In this document: piece by piece, positions 27,328 through 36,031 of the stretch
Position numbering within the stretch: position 1 is the stretch's first letter
Layout: each line of letters opens with the position of its first letter
Origin: Pseudomonas sp. B21-048
GTDB taxonomy: Bacteria; Pseudomonadota; Gammaproteobacteria; Pseudomonadales; Pseudomonadaceae
Length of the DNA: 64,000 nucleotides
Assembly: GCF_024748615.1 (NCBI RefSeq)
Contig: NZ_CP087168.1
Location: forward strand, 1,674,001 to 1,738,000
Direction: 5' to 3'
Position numbers and translations under genes: made by a program
The notes under the pieces: model-generated
What the model was told of the DNA's origin: nothing
Database searches by the model: none
The model's input: the letters and a program-made list of their open reading frames with translations, nothing else

Positions 27328-27735
27328 ATGCCCGCCACACAATCCTTTTCTCTCAAACAGGCTCGGCGTCTGGCGCTGGCCGCCCAAGGGTTCAATGGGC
27401 GCCAGTCGCCGACCGCGTTCAAAGCGGTTCTGCTCAACCGGCTGATCGAGCGTCTGGGCATTTTGCAGATCGATTCGGTCAATGCGTTGGTGCGTTCGCA
27501 CTACCTTCCCTTGTTCTCCCGTCTTGGCAATTACTCATCCGACTTGCTTGATCAGGCTGCCTGGAGTCAGGGCCGTCGACGCACGTTGTTCGAGTACTGG
27601 GGCCACGAAGCGTCTCTGCTGCCCTTGTCGATGTACCCTTTGATGCGTTGGCGCATGCAGCGCGCGACCCGCGGCGAAGACATCTATCAGCAACTGGCGC
27701 GCTTCGGTCATGAGCTGCAAGACACGATTCGCGGT
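27328..27735 (+). pseudogene. Truncated YcaQ/AlkZ-like winged-helix protein gene (N-terminal remnant)
   Basis: About 136 codons match the start of the YcaQ/AlkZ (HTH_42) family of DNA glycosylases, whose members have about 400 residues and unhook DNA crosslinks. Visible segments are [42 protein letters not shown] and RTLFEYWGHEASLLP. After DTIR (27732) the homology stops and the sequence becomes intergenic with a REP-like unit, then the antisense strand of the class II DAHP synthase gene. The frame stays open by chance to 28740. The C-terminal part with the catalytic QxQ-type motif is missing. A good ribosome site (AAGGAG) remains, so a short or chimeric protein could still be made. Confidence 0.75.
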
Positions 27736-27775
27736 TGCGGGTGGCATTGGCTCAATTCAGTGTTGTTTGAGCTGA

Positions 27776-27840
27776 CGCCTTCGCGAGCAAGCCCGCACAG
27801 GTACAGCGCAATCCTGTGGGGGCGAGCCTGCTCGCGATGG
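27776..27840. repeat. REP-like inverted repeat
   Basis: Units TCGCGAGCAAGCCCGC and GGCGAGCCTGCTCGCGA face each other with CAGGTACAGCGCAATCCTGTG between them, where CAGG and CCTG also pair. This is the common Pseudomonas REP type. It sits about 40 bases past the point where the YcaQ-like gene is cut, so it may have been involved in the deletion. Confidence 0.75.
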
Positions 27841-27852
27841 GTTCAATGCGGT

Positions 27853-29199
27853 TTAGCGTCGAACCTGTTTCAGGGTTTCCGCAATCAAAAACGCCAATTC
27901 CAGCGACTGATCGGCATTCATCCGCGGGTCGCAGTGGGTGTGGTAACGATCCGACAGGCCATCCTCGGTAATCGGCCGCGCCCCGCCGATGCATTCGGTG
28001 ACGTTCTGCCCGGTCATTTCGATGTGGATACCGCCGGCATAACTGCCTTCCGCCTCGTGAACCTGGAAGAACTGTTTCACCTCGCCAAGGATCTGCGCGA
28101 AGTCGCGGGTCTTGTAGCCGCTGCTGGCCTTGATGGTGTTGCCATGCATTGGATCGGAGCTCCAAAGCACCTGCTTGCCCTCGCGCTGTACCGCGCGGAT
28201 CAGCTGTGGCAAGTGATCGTCGACCTTGTTCGCGCCCATCCGCGCAATCAGGTTCAGGCGACCCGGGTCGTTGTCCGGGTTGAGCACATCGATCAGGCGA
28301 ATCAGGTCTTCGGGGTTCATGCTCGGGCCGACCTTCACGCCGATCGGGTTGTGCACCCCACGGAGGAATTCGACATGCGCGCCGTCGAGCTGACGGGTAC
28401 GGTCGCCGATCCACAGCATGTGGGCCGAGCAATCGTAGTAGTCGTTGGTCAGGCTGTCGCGGCGCACGAAGGCTTCTTCGTAGTTCAGCAGCAGCGCTTC
28501 GTGGGCGGTGAAGAAACTGGTTTCGCGCAGTTGCGGCGAGCTGTCCATGCCGCAGGCACGCATGAAGGCCAGGGTTTCATCGATGCGATCAGCCAAGTGG
28601 CTGTATTTCTCGGCCAGCGCCGAGTTGGCGATGAAGTCCAGGTTCCATTTGTGCACCTGATGCAGGTCGGCAAAGCCGCCCTGGGCGAAGGCGCGCAGCA
28701 GGTTCAGGGTTGCCGTGGACTGGTGATAAGACTGCAGTAGACGATCCGGGTCCGGCACGCGGCTTTTTTCGTCGAAACCAATGCCGTTGACGATGTCGCC
28801 ACGGTAGGCCGGCAGTGTCACGCCGTTGATGGTTTCATCGTTGGCCGAACGGGGTTTGGCGAACTGGCCGGCCATGCGTCCGACTTTGACCACCGGGCAA
28901 CCGGCGGCGAAGGTCATGACGATCGCCATTTGCAGCAATACTTTAAACGTGTCGCGAATTTTCGCGGCGGAGAATTCGGCGAAGCTTTCGGCGCAGTCAC
29001 CGCCTTGCAACAGAAACGCCCGGCCCTGAGTCACTTCGGCAAACTGACGGCGCAACTCCCGGGCTTCGCCGGCAAATACCAGCGGCGGATAGCTCGCCAG
29101 GGTTTGCTCGACCTGCAGCAAATGCGCCGCGTCGGGGTATTGAGGTTGCTGCTGGATCGGCAGGGCGCGCCAGCTGTCAGGGCTCCAGGGTTGGCTCAT
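27853..29199 (-). CDS. 3-deoxy-7-phosphoheptulonate synthase, class II
   Basis: A 448-residue class II (plant-type) DAHP synthase, catalysing the same first shikimate step as the class I enzyme at 13402. Family segments include [51 protein letters not shown] and SSDPMHGNT. Length is normal for the family. Pseudomonads often carry both classes; class II copies can serve either bulk aromatic supply or phenazine synthesis. I see no phenazine genes near this one, so a housekeeping role is more likely. Confidence 0.95.
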   Translation of the reverse strand: MSQPWSPDSWRALPIQQQPQYPDAAHLLQVEQTLASYPPLVFAGEARELRRQFAEVTQGRAFLLQGGDCAESFAEFSAAKIRDTFKVLLQMAIVMTFAAGCPVVKVGRMAGQFAKPRSANDETINGVTLPAYRGDIVNGIGFDEKSRVPDPDRLLQSYHQSTATLNLLRAFAQGGFADLHQVHKWNLDFIANSALAEKYSHLADRIDETLAFMRACGMDSSPQLRETSFFTAHEALLLNYEEAFVRRDSLTNDYYDCSAHMLWIGDRTRQLDGAHVEFLRGVHNPIGVKVGPSMNPEDLIRLIDVLNPDNDPGRLNLIARMGANKVDDHLPQLIRAVQREGKQVLWSSDPMHGNTIKASSGYKTRDFAQILGEVKQFFQVHEAEGSYAGGIHIEMTGQNVTECIGGARPITEDGLSDRYHTHCDPRMNADQSLELAFLIAETLKQVRR

Positions 29200-29349
29200 T
29201 GCAGTCTCTAGTGTTTTCCGCTCGGACGGTTATGTTATCAGCAATTAGTGCGTGACCTGCTCCCATCGCTTCGCGGACAATCGCGCCTTTGCCGCCTTAT
29301 TGCGCTGCTATTTACTGCATTGCAGGCCCGGTAACGATCAGGAGACGAA

Positions 29350-30105
29350 ATGACTGAGGAGCGCGTCGAGCATCTGCTCGCCGAGGTACAGGATGAGTTC
29401 GGCGTGATTCGCGTGCTGGAAGTGGCCGATTACCGTTTTCTGGAGTTCGGTGATGCCATCGAACAGAGCTGCGTGTTCACCGCCGACCCGAGTTGGCTCG
29501 AGTACGATTACACCCGCGCGATGCTGATTGGCGCGCTGTGCCACGAACAGCCGGAAAGCGCGCTGTTCCTCGGGCTCGGCGCCGGCACTCTGACCCAGGC
29601 TTGCCTCAAGTTCCTGCCGCTGGAAGATGTCGAAGCCATCGAGCTGCGTCCGGATGTACCGCGCCTAGCCATCGAATACCTCGGGCTGGATGACGATCCA
29701 AGGCTGTACATCCGCGTCGGCGATGCCTTGGAGTTACTTGATACGGCTGAGCCAGCGGACCTGATTTTCGTTGACCTCTATACCGATGTCGGGCCGGGTG
29801 TCGGGCATCTGGCCTGGGGTTTTCTGGAAAACTGCCAGAAGCGTTTGAATCCGGGGGGCTGGCTGGTGATCAACCAATGGGCCACCGACGATGGTCGACC
29901 GTTGGGGGCGGCGTTGTTGCGCGGTCTCTATCACCGGCATTACTGGGAACTGCCGGTGAAGGAGGGCAACGTGATTCTGATCGTGCCATCGGAGCTGGAT
30001 CAGGTGCTGGACATGGATGGGCTGATCGCTCGCGCTGAAGGCCTGGCGCCACGGTTGGGGTATTCGTTGCAGTCGTTGATCAAGGCGATTCGGCCGGCGA
30101 CGTGA
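29350..30105 (+). CDS. Spermidine-synthase-like SAM/dcSAM-dependent enzyme
   Basis: A 251-residue Rossmann protein of the spermidine/spermine synthase group. The nucleotide-binding motif is ALFLGLGAGTLTQA, followed by the acidic VEAIELRPDV and DLIFVDLYTDVG. It lacks a clear match to the aminopropyl acceptor pocket of SpeE, so it is better read as a spermidine-synthase-fold methyltransferase or aminopropyltransferase of unknown substrate. AGGAG precedes the ATG. It is divergent from the DAHP synthase gene with a 150-base gap. Confidence 0.82.
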   Translation: MTEERVEHLLAEVQDEFGVIRVLEVADYRFLEFGDAIEQSCVFTADPSWLEYDYTRAMLIGALCHEQPESALFLGLGAGTLTQACLKFLPLEDVEAIELRPDVPRLAIEYLGLDDDPRLYIRVGDALELLDTAEPADLIFVDLYTDVGPGVGHLAWGFLENCQKRLNPGGWLVINQWATDDGRPLGAALLRGLYHRHYWELPVKEGNVILIVPSELDQVLDMDGLIARAEGLAPRLGYSLQSLIKAIRPAT

Positions 30106-30118
30106 AGCGATGAGGTCA

Positions 30119-30253
30119 TTTGTGGCGAGGGAGCTTGCTCCCGCTTGATCGGGCTGGCGCTCCAGTGCGTAGCACTCACAAAATCTGCATTGATTGCCAA
30201 GATTTTTTGGGGCCGCTTCGCAGCCCAACGGGAGCAAGCTCCCTCGCCACAAA
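30119..30253. repeat. REP-type inverted repeat pair
   Basis: Complementary 24-base arms (30119-30142 and 30230-30253) carry the same GTGGCGAGGGAGCTTGC core as the pair at 2489-2591. The 87-base spacer also contains GGGGCCGCTTCGCAGCCC, closely related to the spacer of the other pair. It separates two convergent genes. Confidence 0.85.
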
Positions 30254-30264
30254 AGGCTGACATG

Positions 30265-31056
30265 TCAGCAGCCTTTGAAAACGCCCGGCCGCTTCTCGAT
30301 CATCGACCGCACACCCTCCTTGGCATCCTCGCTGTTCAGCAATGTCTTCACCAGCGCCGGCAATGCCTGAGCGGCTGCCGTTTCACCCTCATAACGCGCC
30401 TGCCGGGCCGACATCAACGTCGCCTGAACCCCAAGTGGCGCCTGCCGGGCAATCCGCTCCGCCAATTCAATAGCCCGTGGCAACAAGTCCTCGCTGGCCA
30501 TTACTTCCTGCACCAACCCCAGGTGCAAGGCGTCATGGGCGTCGAACTCATCGCCAGTAAGCAACCAGCGCATGGCATTGCCCCAGCCGGCGACCTGATG
30601 CAGGCGCAAGGTGGCGCCGCCGAACGGGAAGATCCCGCGTTGCACTTCCTTCTGGGCAAAACGGGTATTGCTGGCGCACAGGTTGATGTCGGCAGCCAGC
30701 ATCAACTCGATGCCAACGGTCAGGCAGTAGCCTTGAGCCGCGACGATCACCGGTTTGCTGACCCGAGGGCCTGCGAACACGCCCCACGGGTCGCAGCCAC
30801 CGGGCGGTGCCTGCCAGCCTTCGGCCAGGGCCGCGCCGGCGCTGACCAGATCGAGCCCGGCAGTGAAATGCTCGCCATGGCCGAATACCACCGCGACCCG
30901 CGCCTCGCTGTCGGCCTCGAACTCGCCATAGGCCAGGCTGAGTGCGTTGAGCAGGTCGAGGTCGAAGGCATTGCGTTTGGCCACCCGATCCAGGCCGATC
31001 ATCAGGACATGACCGTGTCGTTCACGGGTTACGCGACTGGGGCTTGGCTGATTCAT
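30265..31056 (-). CDS. Crotonase-fold enoyl-CoA hydratase/isomerase family protein
   Basis: A 263-residue crotonase. The first oxyanion-hole region is GHGEHFTAGLDL and the second is AAQGYCLTVGIELMLAADI; the catalytic-glutamate region is replaced by IFPFGGATLR, so hydratase activity is not certain and isomerase or dehalogenase-type chemistry is possible. It is cytoplasmic. The ATG at 31056 follows GAGGAA; the frame runs further upstream without a ribosome site. Confidence 0.88.
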   Translation of the reverse strand: MNQPSPSRVTRERHGHVLMIGLDRVAKRNAFDLDLLNALSLAYGEFEADSEARVAVVFGHGEHFTAGLDLVSAGAALAEGWQAPPGGCDPWGVFAGPRVSKPVIVAAQGYCLTVGIELMLAADINLCASNTRFAQKEVQRGIFPFGGATLRLHQVAGWGNAMRWLLTGDEFDAHDALHLGLVQEVMASEDLLPRAIELAERIARQAPLGVQATLMSARQARYEGETAAAQALPALVKTLLNSEDAKEGVRSMIEKRPGVFKGC

Positions 31057-31489
31057 GGGACATTTCCTCGGGCGAAAAGAGGCGGGAAAAGTATATGAGA
31101 GACCGACGGTCTGCCTCACAAGAGTGAACCGTTTTAGCGCCATCGTCAGCAGGGCCGGGCCTTTGCAAAATAGACCGGCACAGGATTATCCGCAAAGCCC
31201 GTGACACAACGCTGTACGCCGGTTTTTTCCGATAAAAAAAGCTCCCTTTTCGGGCGAATTCCGGTATAGTGCGCGCCGGCCTTTAACCGGGCCGCGTTTA
31301 GGTAGCGCAATTCCCCGAAGTCAGCTTCGGCTGCACGTCCGCACAGCGGACTCTTCCTTGACGAATCTTTTTCATTCATTCGTTTTCGCAAATCCCCGCC
31401 GACAAAGCAGCCAGGGCGACTCTTGAGTCTTACACGGCATGCGCAGCTTTGGAGCATGGGTCTTTGCGGATGCACTTAGAGGCAGACCC
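31057..31489 (+). promoter_or_regulatory. Long leader region of the DEAD-box helicase gene
   Basis: A 433-base gap between divergent genes. A -10-like TATAGT lies at 31265-31270 without a convincing -35. If used, it gives a leader of about 215 bases that contains small GC-rich hairpins (for example GAAGTCAGCTTC and GTCCGCACAGCGGAC). Long structured leaders are typical of cold-shock helicase mRNAs such as deaD. I see no gene in it. Confidence 0.45.
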
Positions 31490-33163
31490 ATGACCCAGGA
31501 AACCGGCGGCTTCGCCGCTTTTAATCTTAATCCGAATATTCTTGCAGCTGTCATTGCGACCGGCTACGAAGAACCTTCGGCTATTCAGCAGCAATCGATC
31601 CCGATCATCATGGCCGGTCACGACATGATTGGTCAGGCGCAAACCGGTACGGGTAAAACCGCCGCGTTCGCCCTGCCGATCCTGCACCGCATCGATCCTG
31701 CCAAGCGCGAGCCGCAAGCCCTGATCCTGGCGCCAACCCGTGAGTTGGCGCTGCAAGTAGCAACCGCTTTCGAAACCTACGCCAAGCAAATGCCGGGCGT
31801 TACCGTTGTGGCCGTTTACGGCGGCGCGCCTATGGGCCCACAACTGAAAGCAATCCGTAATGGCGCACAGATCGTTGTCGCCACGCCGGGCCGTCTGTGC
31901 GACCACTTGCGTCGTGACGAAAAAGTCCTGGCCACCGTGAACCACCTGGTTCTCGACGAAGCCGATGAAATGCTCAAACTGGGTTTCATGGACGACCTCG
32001 AAGTTATCTTCAAGGCGCTGCCACCTACCCGTCAGACCGTATTGTTCTCGGCCACCCTGCCGCAGTCGATCCGTGCCATTGCCGAACGCCATCTGCGCGA
32101 TCCGCAACACGTGAAGATCCAGACCAAGACTCAGACCGTTACCGCGATCGAACAGGCTCACCTGTTGGTTCACGCTGACCAGAAGACCTCGGCTGTATTG
32201 AGCCTGCTGGAAGTGGAAGATTTTGACGCCCTGATCATGTTCGTGCGCACCAAGCAAGCGACCCTGGACCTGGCCAGTGCCCTGGAAGCCAAAGGCTACA
32301 AAGCCGCTGCGCTGAACGGTGATATTGCTCAGAACCAGCGTGAGCGCGTGATCGACTCCCTCAAGGATGGCCGTCTGGACATCGTTGTAGCGACCGACGT
32401 TGCTGCTCGTGGTCTGGACGTTCCGCGCATCACTCACGTGTTCAACGTTGACATGCCGTACGACCCTGAGTCCTACGTTCACCGTATCGGTCGTACCGGT
32501 CGTGCCGGTCGCGAAGGTCGTGCACTGCTGTTGGTGACTCCTCGTGAGCGCCGCATGCTGCAAGTGATCGAGCGTGTAACCGGTCAGAAGGTTGCCGAAG
32601 TTCGTCTGCCGGACGCCCAGGCTGTTCTCGATGCCCGCATCAAAAAACTGACCAACAGCCTGTCGCCGCTGGTCGCTGATGCCGAATCGACTCATGGTGA
32701 TCTGCTGGATCGCCTGACCGCCGACATCGGTTGCACCCCGCGTGCACTGGCCGCTGCTCTGCTGCGCAAGGCAACCAACGCTCAGGCGCTGACCCTGGCC
32801 GCCATCGAGAAAGAACGTCCATTGGTGCCGAACAACGCACCGCGTGGCGATCGTCCAGAGCGTTCCGGTGATCGTCCGGACCGTGGTGATCGCGAGCGTC
32901 GTGCTCCGGTTCCATTGGCCGAAGGTCGTGCTCGTTGCCGTACCGCGCTGGGTGCGCGTGATGGTATCGCTGCCAAGAACCTGCTGGGCGCCATCCTGAA
33001 TGAAGGCGGTTTGGCGCGTGAAGCCATCGGCCGCATCCAGGTGCGTGACAGCTTCAGCCTCGTCGAGCTGCCGGAAGATGGTCTGGAGAAACTCCTGACC
33101 AAGCTGAAGGACACTCGCGTTGCCGGTAAGCAGTTGAAGCTGCGTCGCTACCGCGAAGATTGA
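31490..33163 (+). CDS. deaD: DEAD-box ATP-dependent RNA helicase (DeaD/CsdA type)
   Basis: A 557-residue helicase that unwinds structured RNA in ribosome assembly and RNA decay. All motifs are visible: Q-motif GYEEPSAIQQQ, Walker A AQTGTGKT, PTRELALQ, TPGR, DEAD, SAT, then in the second RecA domain FVRTKQAT, VATDVAARGLD and HRIGRTGRAGR. An Arg/Asp-rich linker (GDRPERSGDRPDRGDRERR) leads to a C-terminal DbpA-type RNA-binding domain. This layout is that of DeaD/CsdA. GAGG precedes the ATG at 31490; an in-frame codon at 31439 lacks a ribosome site. Confidence 0.92.
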   Translation: MTQETGGFAAFNLNPNILAAVIATGYEEPSAIQQQSIPIIMAGHDMIGQAQTGTGKTAAFALPILHRIDPAKREPQALILAPTRELALQVATAFETYAKQMPGVTVVAVYGGAPMGPQLKAIRNGAQIVVATPGRLCDHLRRDEKVLATVNHLVLDEADEMLKLGFMDDLEVIFKALPPTRQTVLFSATLPQSIRAIAERHLRDPQHVKIQTKTQTVTAIEQAHLLVHADQKTSAVLSLLEVEDFDALIMFVRTKQATLDLASALEAKGYKAAALNGDIAQNQRERVIDSLKDGRLDIVVATDVAARGLDVPRITHVFNVDMPYDPESYVHRIGRTGRAGREGRALLLVTPRERRMLQVIERVTGQKVAEVRLPDAQAVLDARIKKLTNSLSPLVADAESTHGDLLDRLTADIGCTPRALAAALLRKATNAQALTLAAIEKERPLVPNNAPRGDRPERSGDRPDRGDRERRAPVPLAEGRARCRTALGARDGIAAKNLLGAILNEGGLAREAIGRIQVRDSFSLVELPEDGLEKLLTKLKDTRVAGKQLKLRRYRED

Positions 33164-33191
33164 TCCGCTCTCGAGTTGATTGATCGCACAT

Positions 33192-33224
33192 AAAAAATCC
33201 CCGACTGGTTCGGGGATTTTTTTT
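33192..33224. terminator. Bidirectional terminator
   Basis: An AAATCCCCGA / TCGGGGATTT stem with A- and T-runs on either side lies between the convergent helicase and dioxygenase genes. Confidence 0.9.
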
Positions 33225-33231
33225 GCCTGTG

Positions 33232-33999
33232 TCAGCCAAAGCGATAAATATCCATCCCCAGCGCCCCCATGGTGAAACCCTGATGCGCAATGCTGAACTC
33301 ACCCCCGGCCGCGCGGGCAAAGTACAGCGGCAGCAGATGCTCGTCACTCGGATGGTTGCGCACAGCATTTGGAGCTTGTTGACGATAGTCGTGCAATGCG
33401 GCTTCGTCATTCGCTTCAAGCCTCTCGATCATCCAGTCGCGGAACGCCTTGGCCCAGGGTTCGACGCTTTCCGGGCCGGCGTGCCAGTCCAGTTCGCGCA
33501 GGTTGTGAGTGATGCTGCCGGAGCCGATCAACAGCACGCCCTGTTCGCGCAGGCTGGCCAAGGCATGGCCGACACGGGTTTGCAGGGCAGGGCCGCCGCG
33601 GGTGGGCAGCGAGATCTGCACCACCGGGATATCAGCTTGCGGATACATCAACGACAAGGGTACCCAAACACCATGGTCGAACGGTCGCTGGCTGTCGATG
33701 TGCGCCGGCAGGCCATCGGCTTTCAGCTGTTCGACCACCTGCGCCGCCAGTTGCGGATTGCCGGGGGCTGGGTATTGCACCTCGAACAAGGCCTGAGGAA
33801 AGCCGCCGAAGTCATGCCAGGTTTCAGGTTGAGAGGTGCTGCTGACCAACAGTTCGCTGCTTTCCCAGTGCGCGGAGACAATCACGATGGCTTTGGGTTT
33901 CGGCAATGCCGCGGCCAGGCGCGCAAGGGCCGGTCCGCTGGCGCCGGGTTCCAGGGCTAGCATCGGCGAGCCATGAGAGATATACAGGCTGGGGAACAT
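33232..33999 (-). CDS. Extradiol dioxygenase, DODA/YgiD family (LigB-type)
   Basis: A 255-residue class III extradiol ring-cleavage dioxygenase of the 4,5-DOPA dioxygenase group. The metal-binding histidines lie in YISHGSPM (His9), SAHWESSEL (about His44) and the catalytic His in PFDHGVWVPL. Bacterial members act on catecholic compounds such as DOPA; the true substrate here is unknown. AGGAGC precedes the ATG. It is divergent from tpm, with a perfect-arm palindrome 19-34 bases before its start codon. Confidence 0.88.
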   Translation of the reverse strand: MFPSLYISHGSPMLALEPGASGPALARLAAALPKPKAIVIVSAHWESSELLVSSTSQPETWHDFGGFPQALFEVQYPAPGNPQLAAQVVEQLKADGLPAHIDSQRPFDHGVWVPLSLMYPQADIPVVQISLPTRGGPALQTRVGHALASLREQGVLLIGSGSITHNLRELDWHAGPESVEPWAKAFRDWMIERLEANDEAALHDYRQQAPNAVRNHPSDEHLLPLYFARAAGGEFSIAHQGFTMGALGMDIYRFG

Positions 34000-34017
34000 G
34001 AATGAGCTCCTGAGAGT

Positions 34018-34033
34018 AAGATGGCACCATCTT
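34018..34033. promoter_or_regulatory. Palindrome between dioxygenase and tpm genes
   Basis: AAGATGG and CCATCTT arms are perfectly complementary around a CA centre. The site lies in the 103-base divergent promoter region, 18 bases upstream of the dioxygenase start codon. It has the size of a dimer-bound operator; the protein is unknown. Confidence 0.45.
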
Positions 34034-34102
34034 CAGTCAGATCATTGATCTAAATCTAATATAAGTTTTAGGGTCTTTTGATCGAATTTTTCGGGGTTAA
34101 TT

Positions 34103-34759
34103 ATGCAGCCGGAGTTTTGGCACAAACGATGGGCGTCGAATCAGATCGGCTTTCATCTGCCGGAAGTGAATCCTTATCTGCAACGGTTCTGGCCAGCGTT
34201 GAGCCTGGAAGAGGGCGCTCGCGTGCTGGTGCCACTGTGTGGGAAAAGTCTGGATCTGCTGTGGCTGGCGCACCGAGGTCATGAGGTCTTGGGGATTGAG
34301 CTGTCGGAAAAGGCCGTGGAGGATTTCTTCAGTGAGCATCAATTTGACCCGGACGTCAGTGAGCAGGGGCCGTTCAAGGTCTATCGGGCGGGGTCGATCG
34401 AGTTGTGGTGCGGTGATTTCTTCGAGTTGACGGCAGGCGATGTGGCCGATTGCGGCGCGCTGTATGACCGCGCGGCATTAATCGCCTTGCCGTCGGCGAT
34501 GCGTGAGCAATATGCCGAGCATCTGAAGCGGATTCTTCCGAAGGATTCTCTGGGGTTGTTGATTACTCTGGATTACGACCAGACGCAAATGGCCGGGCCG
34601 CCGTTTGCTGTGCTTGATGACGAAGTGCAACGGTTGTTCGGCGATGTGTGGGCGCTGAAGATTCTGGAAGACCAGGACGTTCTGGGTGAGAGCTGGAAGT
34701 TTCTTGAGGCCGGTGTGACGCGGCTTGAAGAGCGGGTTTATCGGGTTTCCAGTCGTTAG
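34103..34759 (+). CDS. tpm: Thiopurine S-methyltransferase
   Basis: A 218-residue class I SAM methyltransferase of the bacterial TPMT family, known in pseudomonads for methylating tellurite and selenium compounds as well as thiopurines. Family segments include [51 protein letters not shown] and [18 protein letters not shown]. Length is standard. It is followed by a strong terminator and then the convergent htpX. Confidence 0.95.
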   Translation: MQPEFWHKRWASNQIGFHLPEVNPYLQRFWPALSLEEGARVLVPLCGKSLDLLWLAHRGHEVLGIELSEKAVEDFFSEHQFDPDVSEQGPFKVYRAGSIELWCGDFFELTAGDVADCGALYDRAALIALPSAMREQYAEHLKRILPKDSLGLLITLDYDQTQMAGPPFAVLDDEVQRLFGDVWALKILEDQDVLGESWKFLEAGVTRLEERVYRVSSR

Positions 34760-34779
34760 ATCTTTTGATCTTCAAGACG

Positions 34780-34811
34780 AAAAAAAGGGCGATCAGATCG
34801 CCCCTTTTTTG
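34780..34811. terminator. Bidirectional terminator
   Basis: A GGGCGAT / ATCGCCC stem with flanking A- and T-runs lies between tpm and htpX. Confidence 0.9.
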
Positions 34812-34826
34812 TCACCACGGAGCCTG

Positions 34827-35714
34827 TCAGCCCCGACGACGCAATGCGTCGATGCGCTCTTCCAGCGGCGGGTGGCTCATGAACATGCGGGCGAACCCTT
34901 GTTTGAGACCGCCGTTGATGCCGAAGGCATTCAGGGTGTCCGGCATGTGCACCGGCAGCCCTTGTTCTGCACGCAGACGCTGCAGGGCACCGATCATTGC
35001 GCTGGTGCCCGCCAGGCGTGCACCGGCATCGTCGGCACGGAATTCGCGTTTACGCGAGAACCACATGACGATGGCGCTGGCCAGAATACCCAGAACCAGT
35101 TCAGCGAAGATGGTCGCCACATAGTAGGCAATGCCTTGGCCTTCTTCGTTCTTGAAGATCACCTTGTCGACAAAGTTGCCGATGATCCGGGCGAAGAACA
35201 TCACGAAGGTGTTCACCACGCCCTGGATCAGCGCCAGGGTGACCATGTCGCCATTGGCCACGTGGCCGATTTCGTGGGCCAGAACGGCTTTCACTTCATC
35301 CGGCGAGAAGCGCTCGAGCAAACCCTGGCTGACTGCGACCAAGGCATCGTTCTTGTTCCAGCCGGTGGCGAAGGCGTTGGCTTCATAGGCCGGGAAAATC
35401 CCGACTTCGGGCATCTTGATCCCGGCGTCGCGGGACAATTGCTCGACCGTTTGCAGCAGCCATTGCTCGTGCCGGGTGCGCGGCTGGCTGATGATCTGGG
35501 TGCTGGTACTCATTTTCGCCATCCACTTGGAGATGAACAGCGAGAACAGGGAACCGGCGAAACCAAAGACCGCACAGAAAATCAGCAGCTGATTGAGGTT
35601 GAGATCAACCCCGTTGGCCGCCATGAACCCGTTGAAGCCGAAAAGGCTCAGGGTAATGCTGGCAATCAGCACGACCGCCAGGTTAGTGGCCAGAAACAGC
35701 AAAATGCGCATCAT
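34827..35714 (-). CDS. htpX: Membrane zinc protease HtpX
   Basis: A 295-residue inner-membrane metalloprotease of family M48 that degrades misfolded membrane proteins. Two N-terminal transmembrane helices (about 5-25 and 42-62) precede the HEIGH zinc site (147-151); further hydrophobic segments and the third ligand region ([10 protein letters not shown]) follow. Sequence and length match HtpX. GAGGAG lies 12 bases before the first of two adjacent ATG codons. A good vegetative promoter lies just upstream; I see no convincing heat-shock promoter. Confidence 0.95.
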   Translation of the reverse strand: MMRILLFLATNLAVVLIASITLSLFGFNGFMAANGVDLNLNQLLIFCAVFGFAGSLFSLFISKWMAKMSTSTQIISQPRTRHEQWLLQTVEQLSRDAGIKMPEVGIFPAYEANAFATGWNKNDALVAVSQGLLERFSPDEVKAVLAHEIGHVANGDMVTLALIQGVVNTFVMFFARIIGNFVDKVIFKNEEGQGIAYYVATIFAELVLGILASAIVMWFSRKREFRADDAGARLAGTSAMIGALQRLRAEQGLPVHMPDTLNAFGINGGLKQGFARMFMSHPPLEERIDALRRRG

Positions 35715-35759
35715 GGTTGTAGAAATCTCCTCGTGCTAAAGATGTAGCGTACTGCGGGG

Positions 35760-35788
35760 TATATAAGGTGCTGCACCGGGCTATTCAA
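35760..35788 (-). promoter_or_regulatory. Sigma-70 promoter of htpX
   Basis: On the minus strand a -35 TTGAAT and a -10 TATATA are separated by 17 bases. The -10 ends 46 bases upstream of the htpX start codon. Confidence 0.7.
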
Positions 35789-36031
35789 CCGGGTGACTAT
35801 TTCAAACTGTGTCCTACAGCAACAGTCTAGCGGCTTGAAGGGCATTTCCGACGTCGATATGGGAAACGGTTGTCAGTCAATTAGCGTCGCAGGCCCCCGC
35901 CGTTGTTAGGCGCGGGCATGAGATGAGTCGTCAGTCAGCGCTTGAAACAACGAGGCGAGGTGGGGCGCACAGATGTGTTGCTGAATTAATCACCGTGCGA
36001 CTTTAGTCAGCGTCGCACGGTGACAGGCCAC
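35789..36031. other. Intergenic region between htpX promoter and alaA 3' end
   Basis: No gene seen. It contains a perfect 11-base-arm hairpin (35991-36001 with 36012-36022, ACCGTGCGAC type) immediately after the alaA stop codon in alaA's direction. This probably ends alaA transcription, although no T-run follows. The rest holds no clear motif. Confidence 0.5.

Noticed and set aside
27304..28740. A 478-codon plus-strand frame
   Set aside because: Only the first third is real homology (YcaQ-like). The remainder is antisense to the class II DAHP synthase gene and stays open by chance in high-GC sequence.
31430..32695. A 421-codon minus-strand frame
   Set aside because: Antisense to the DEAD-box helicase gene.
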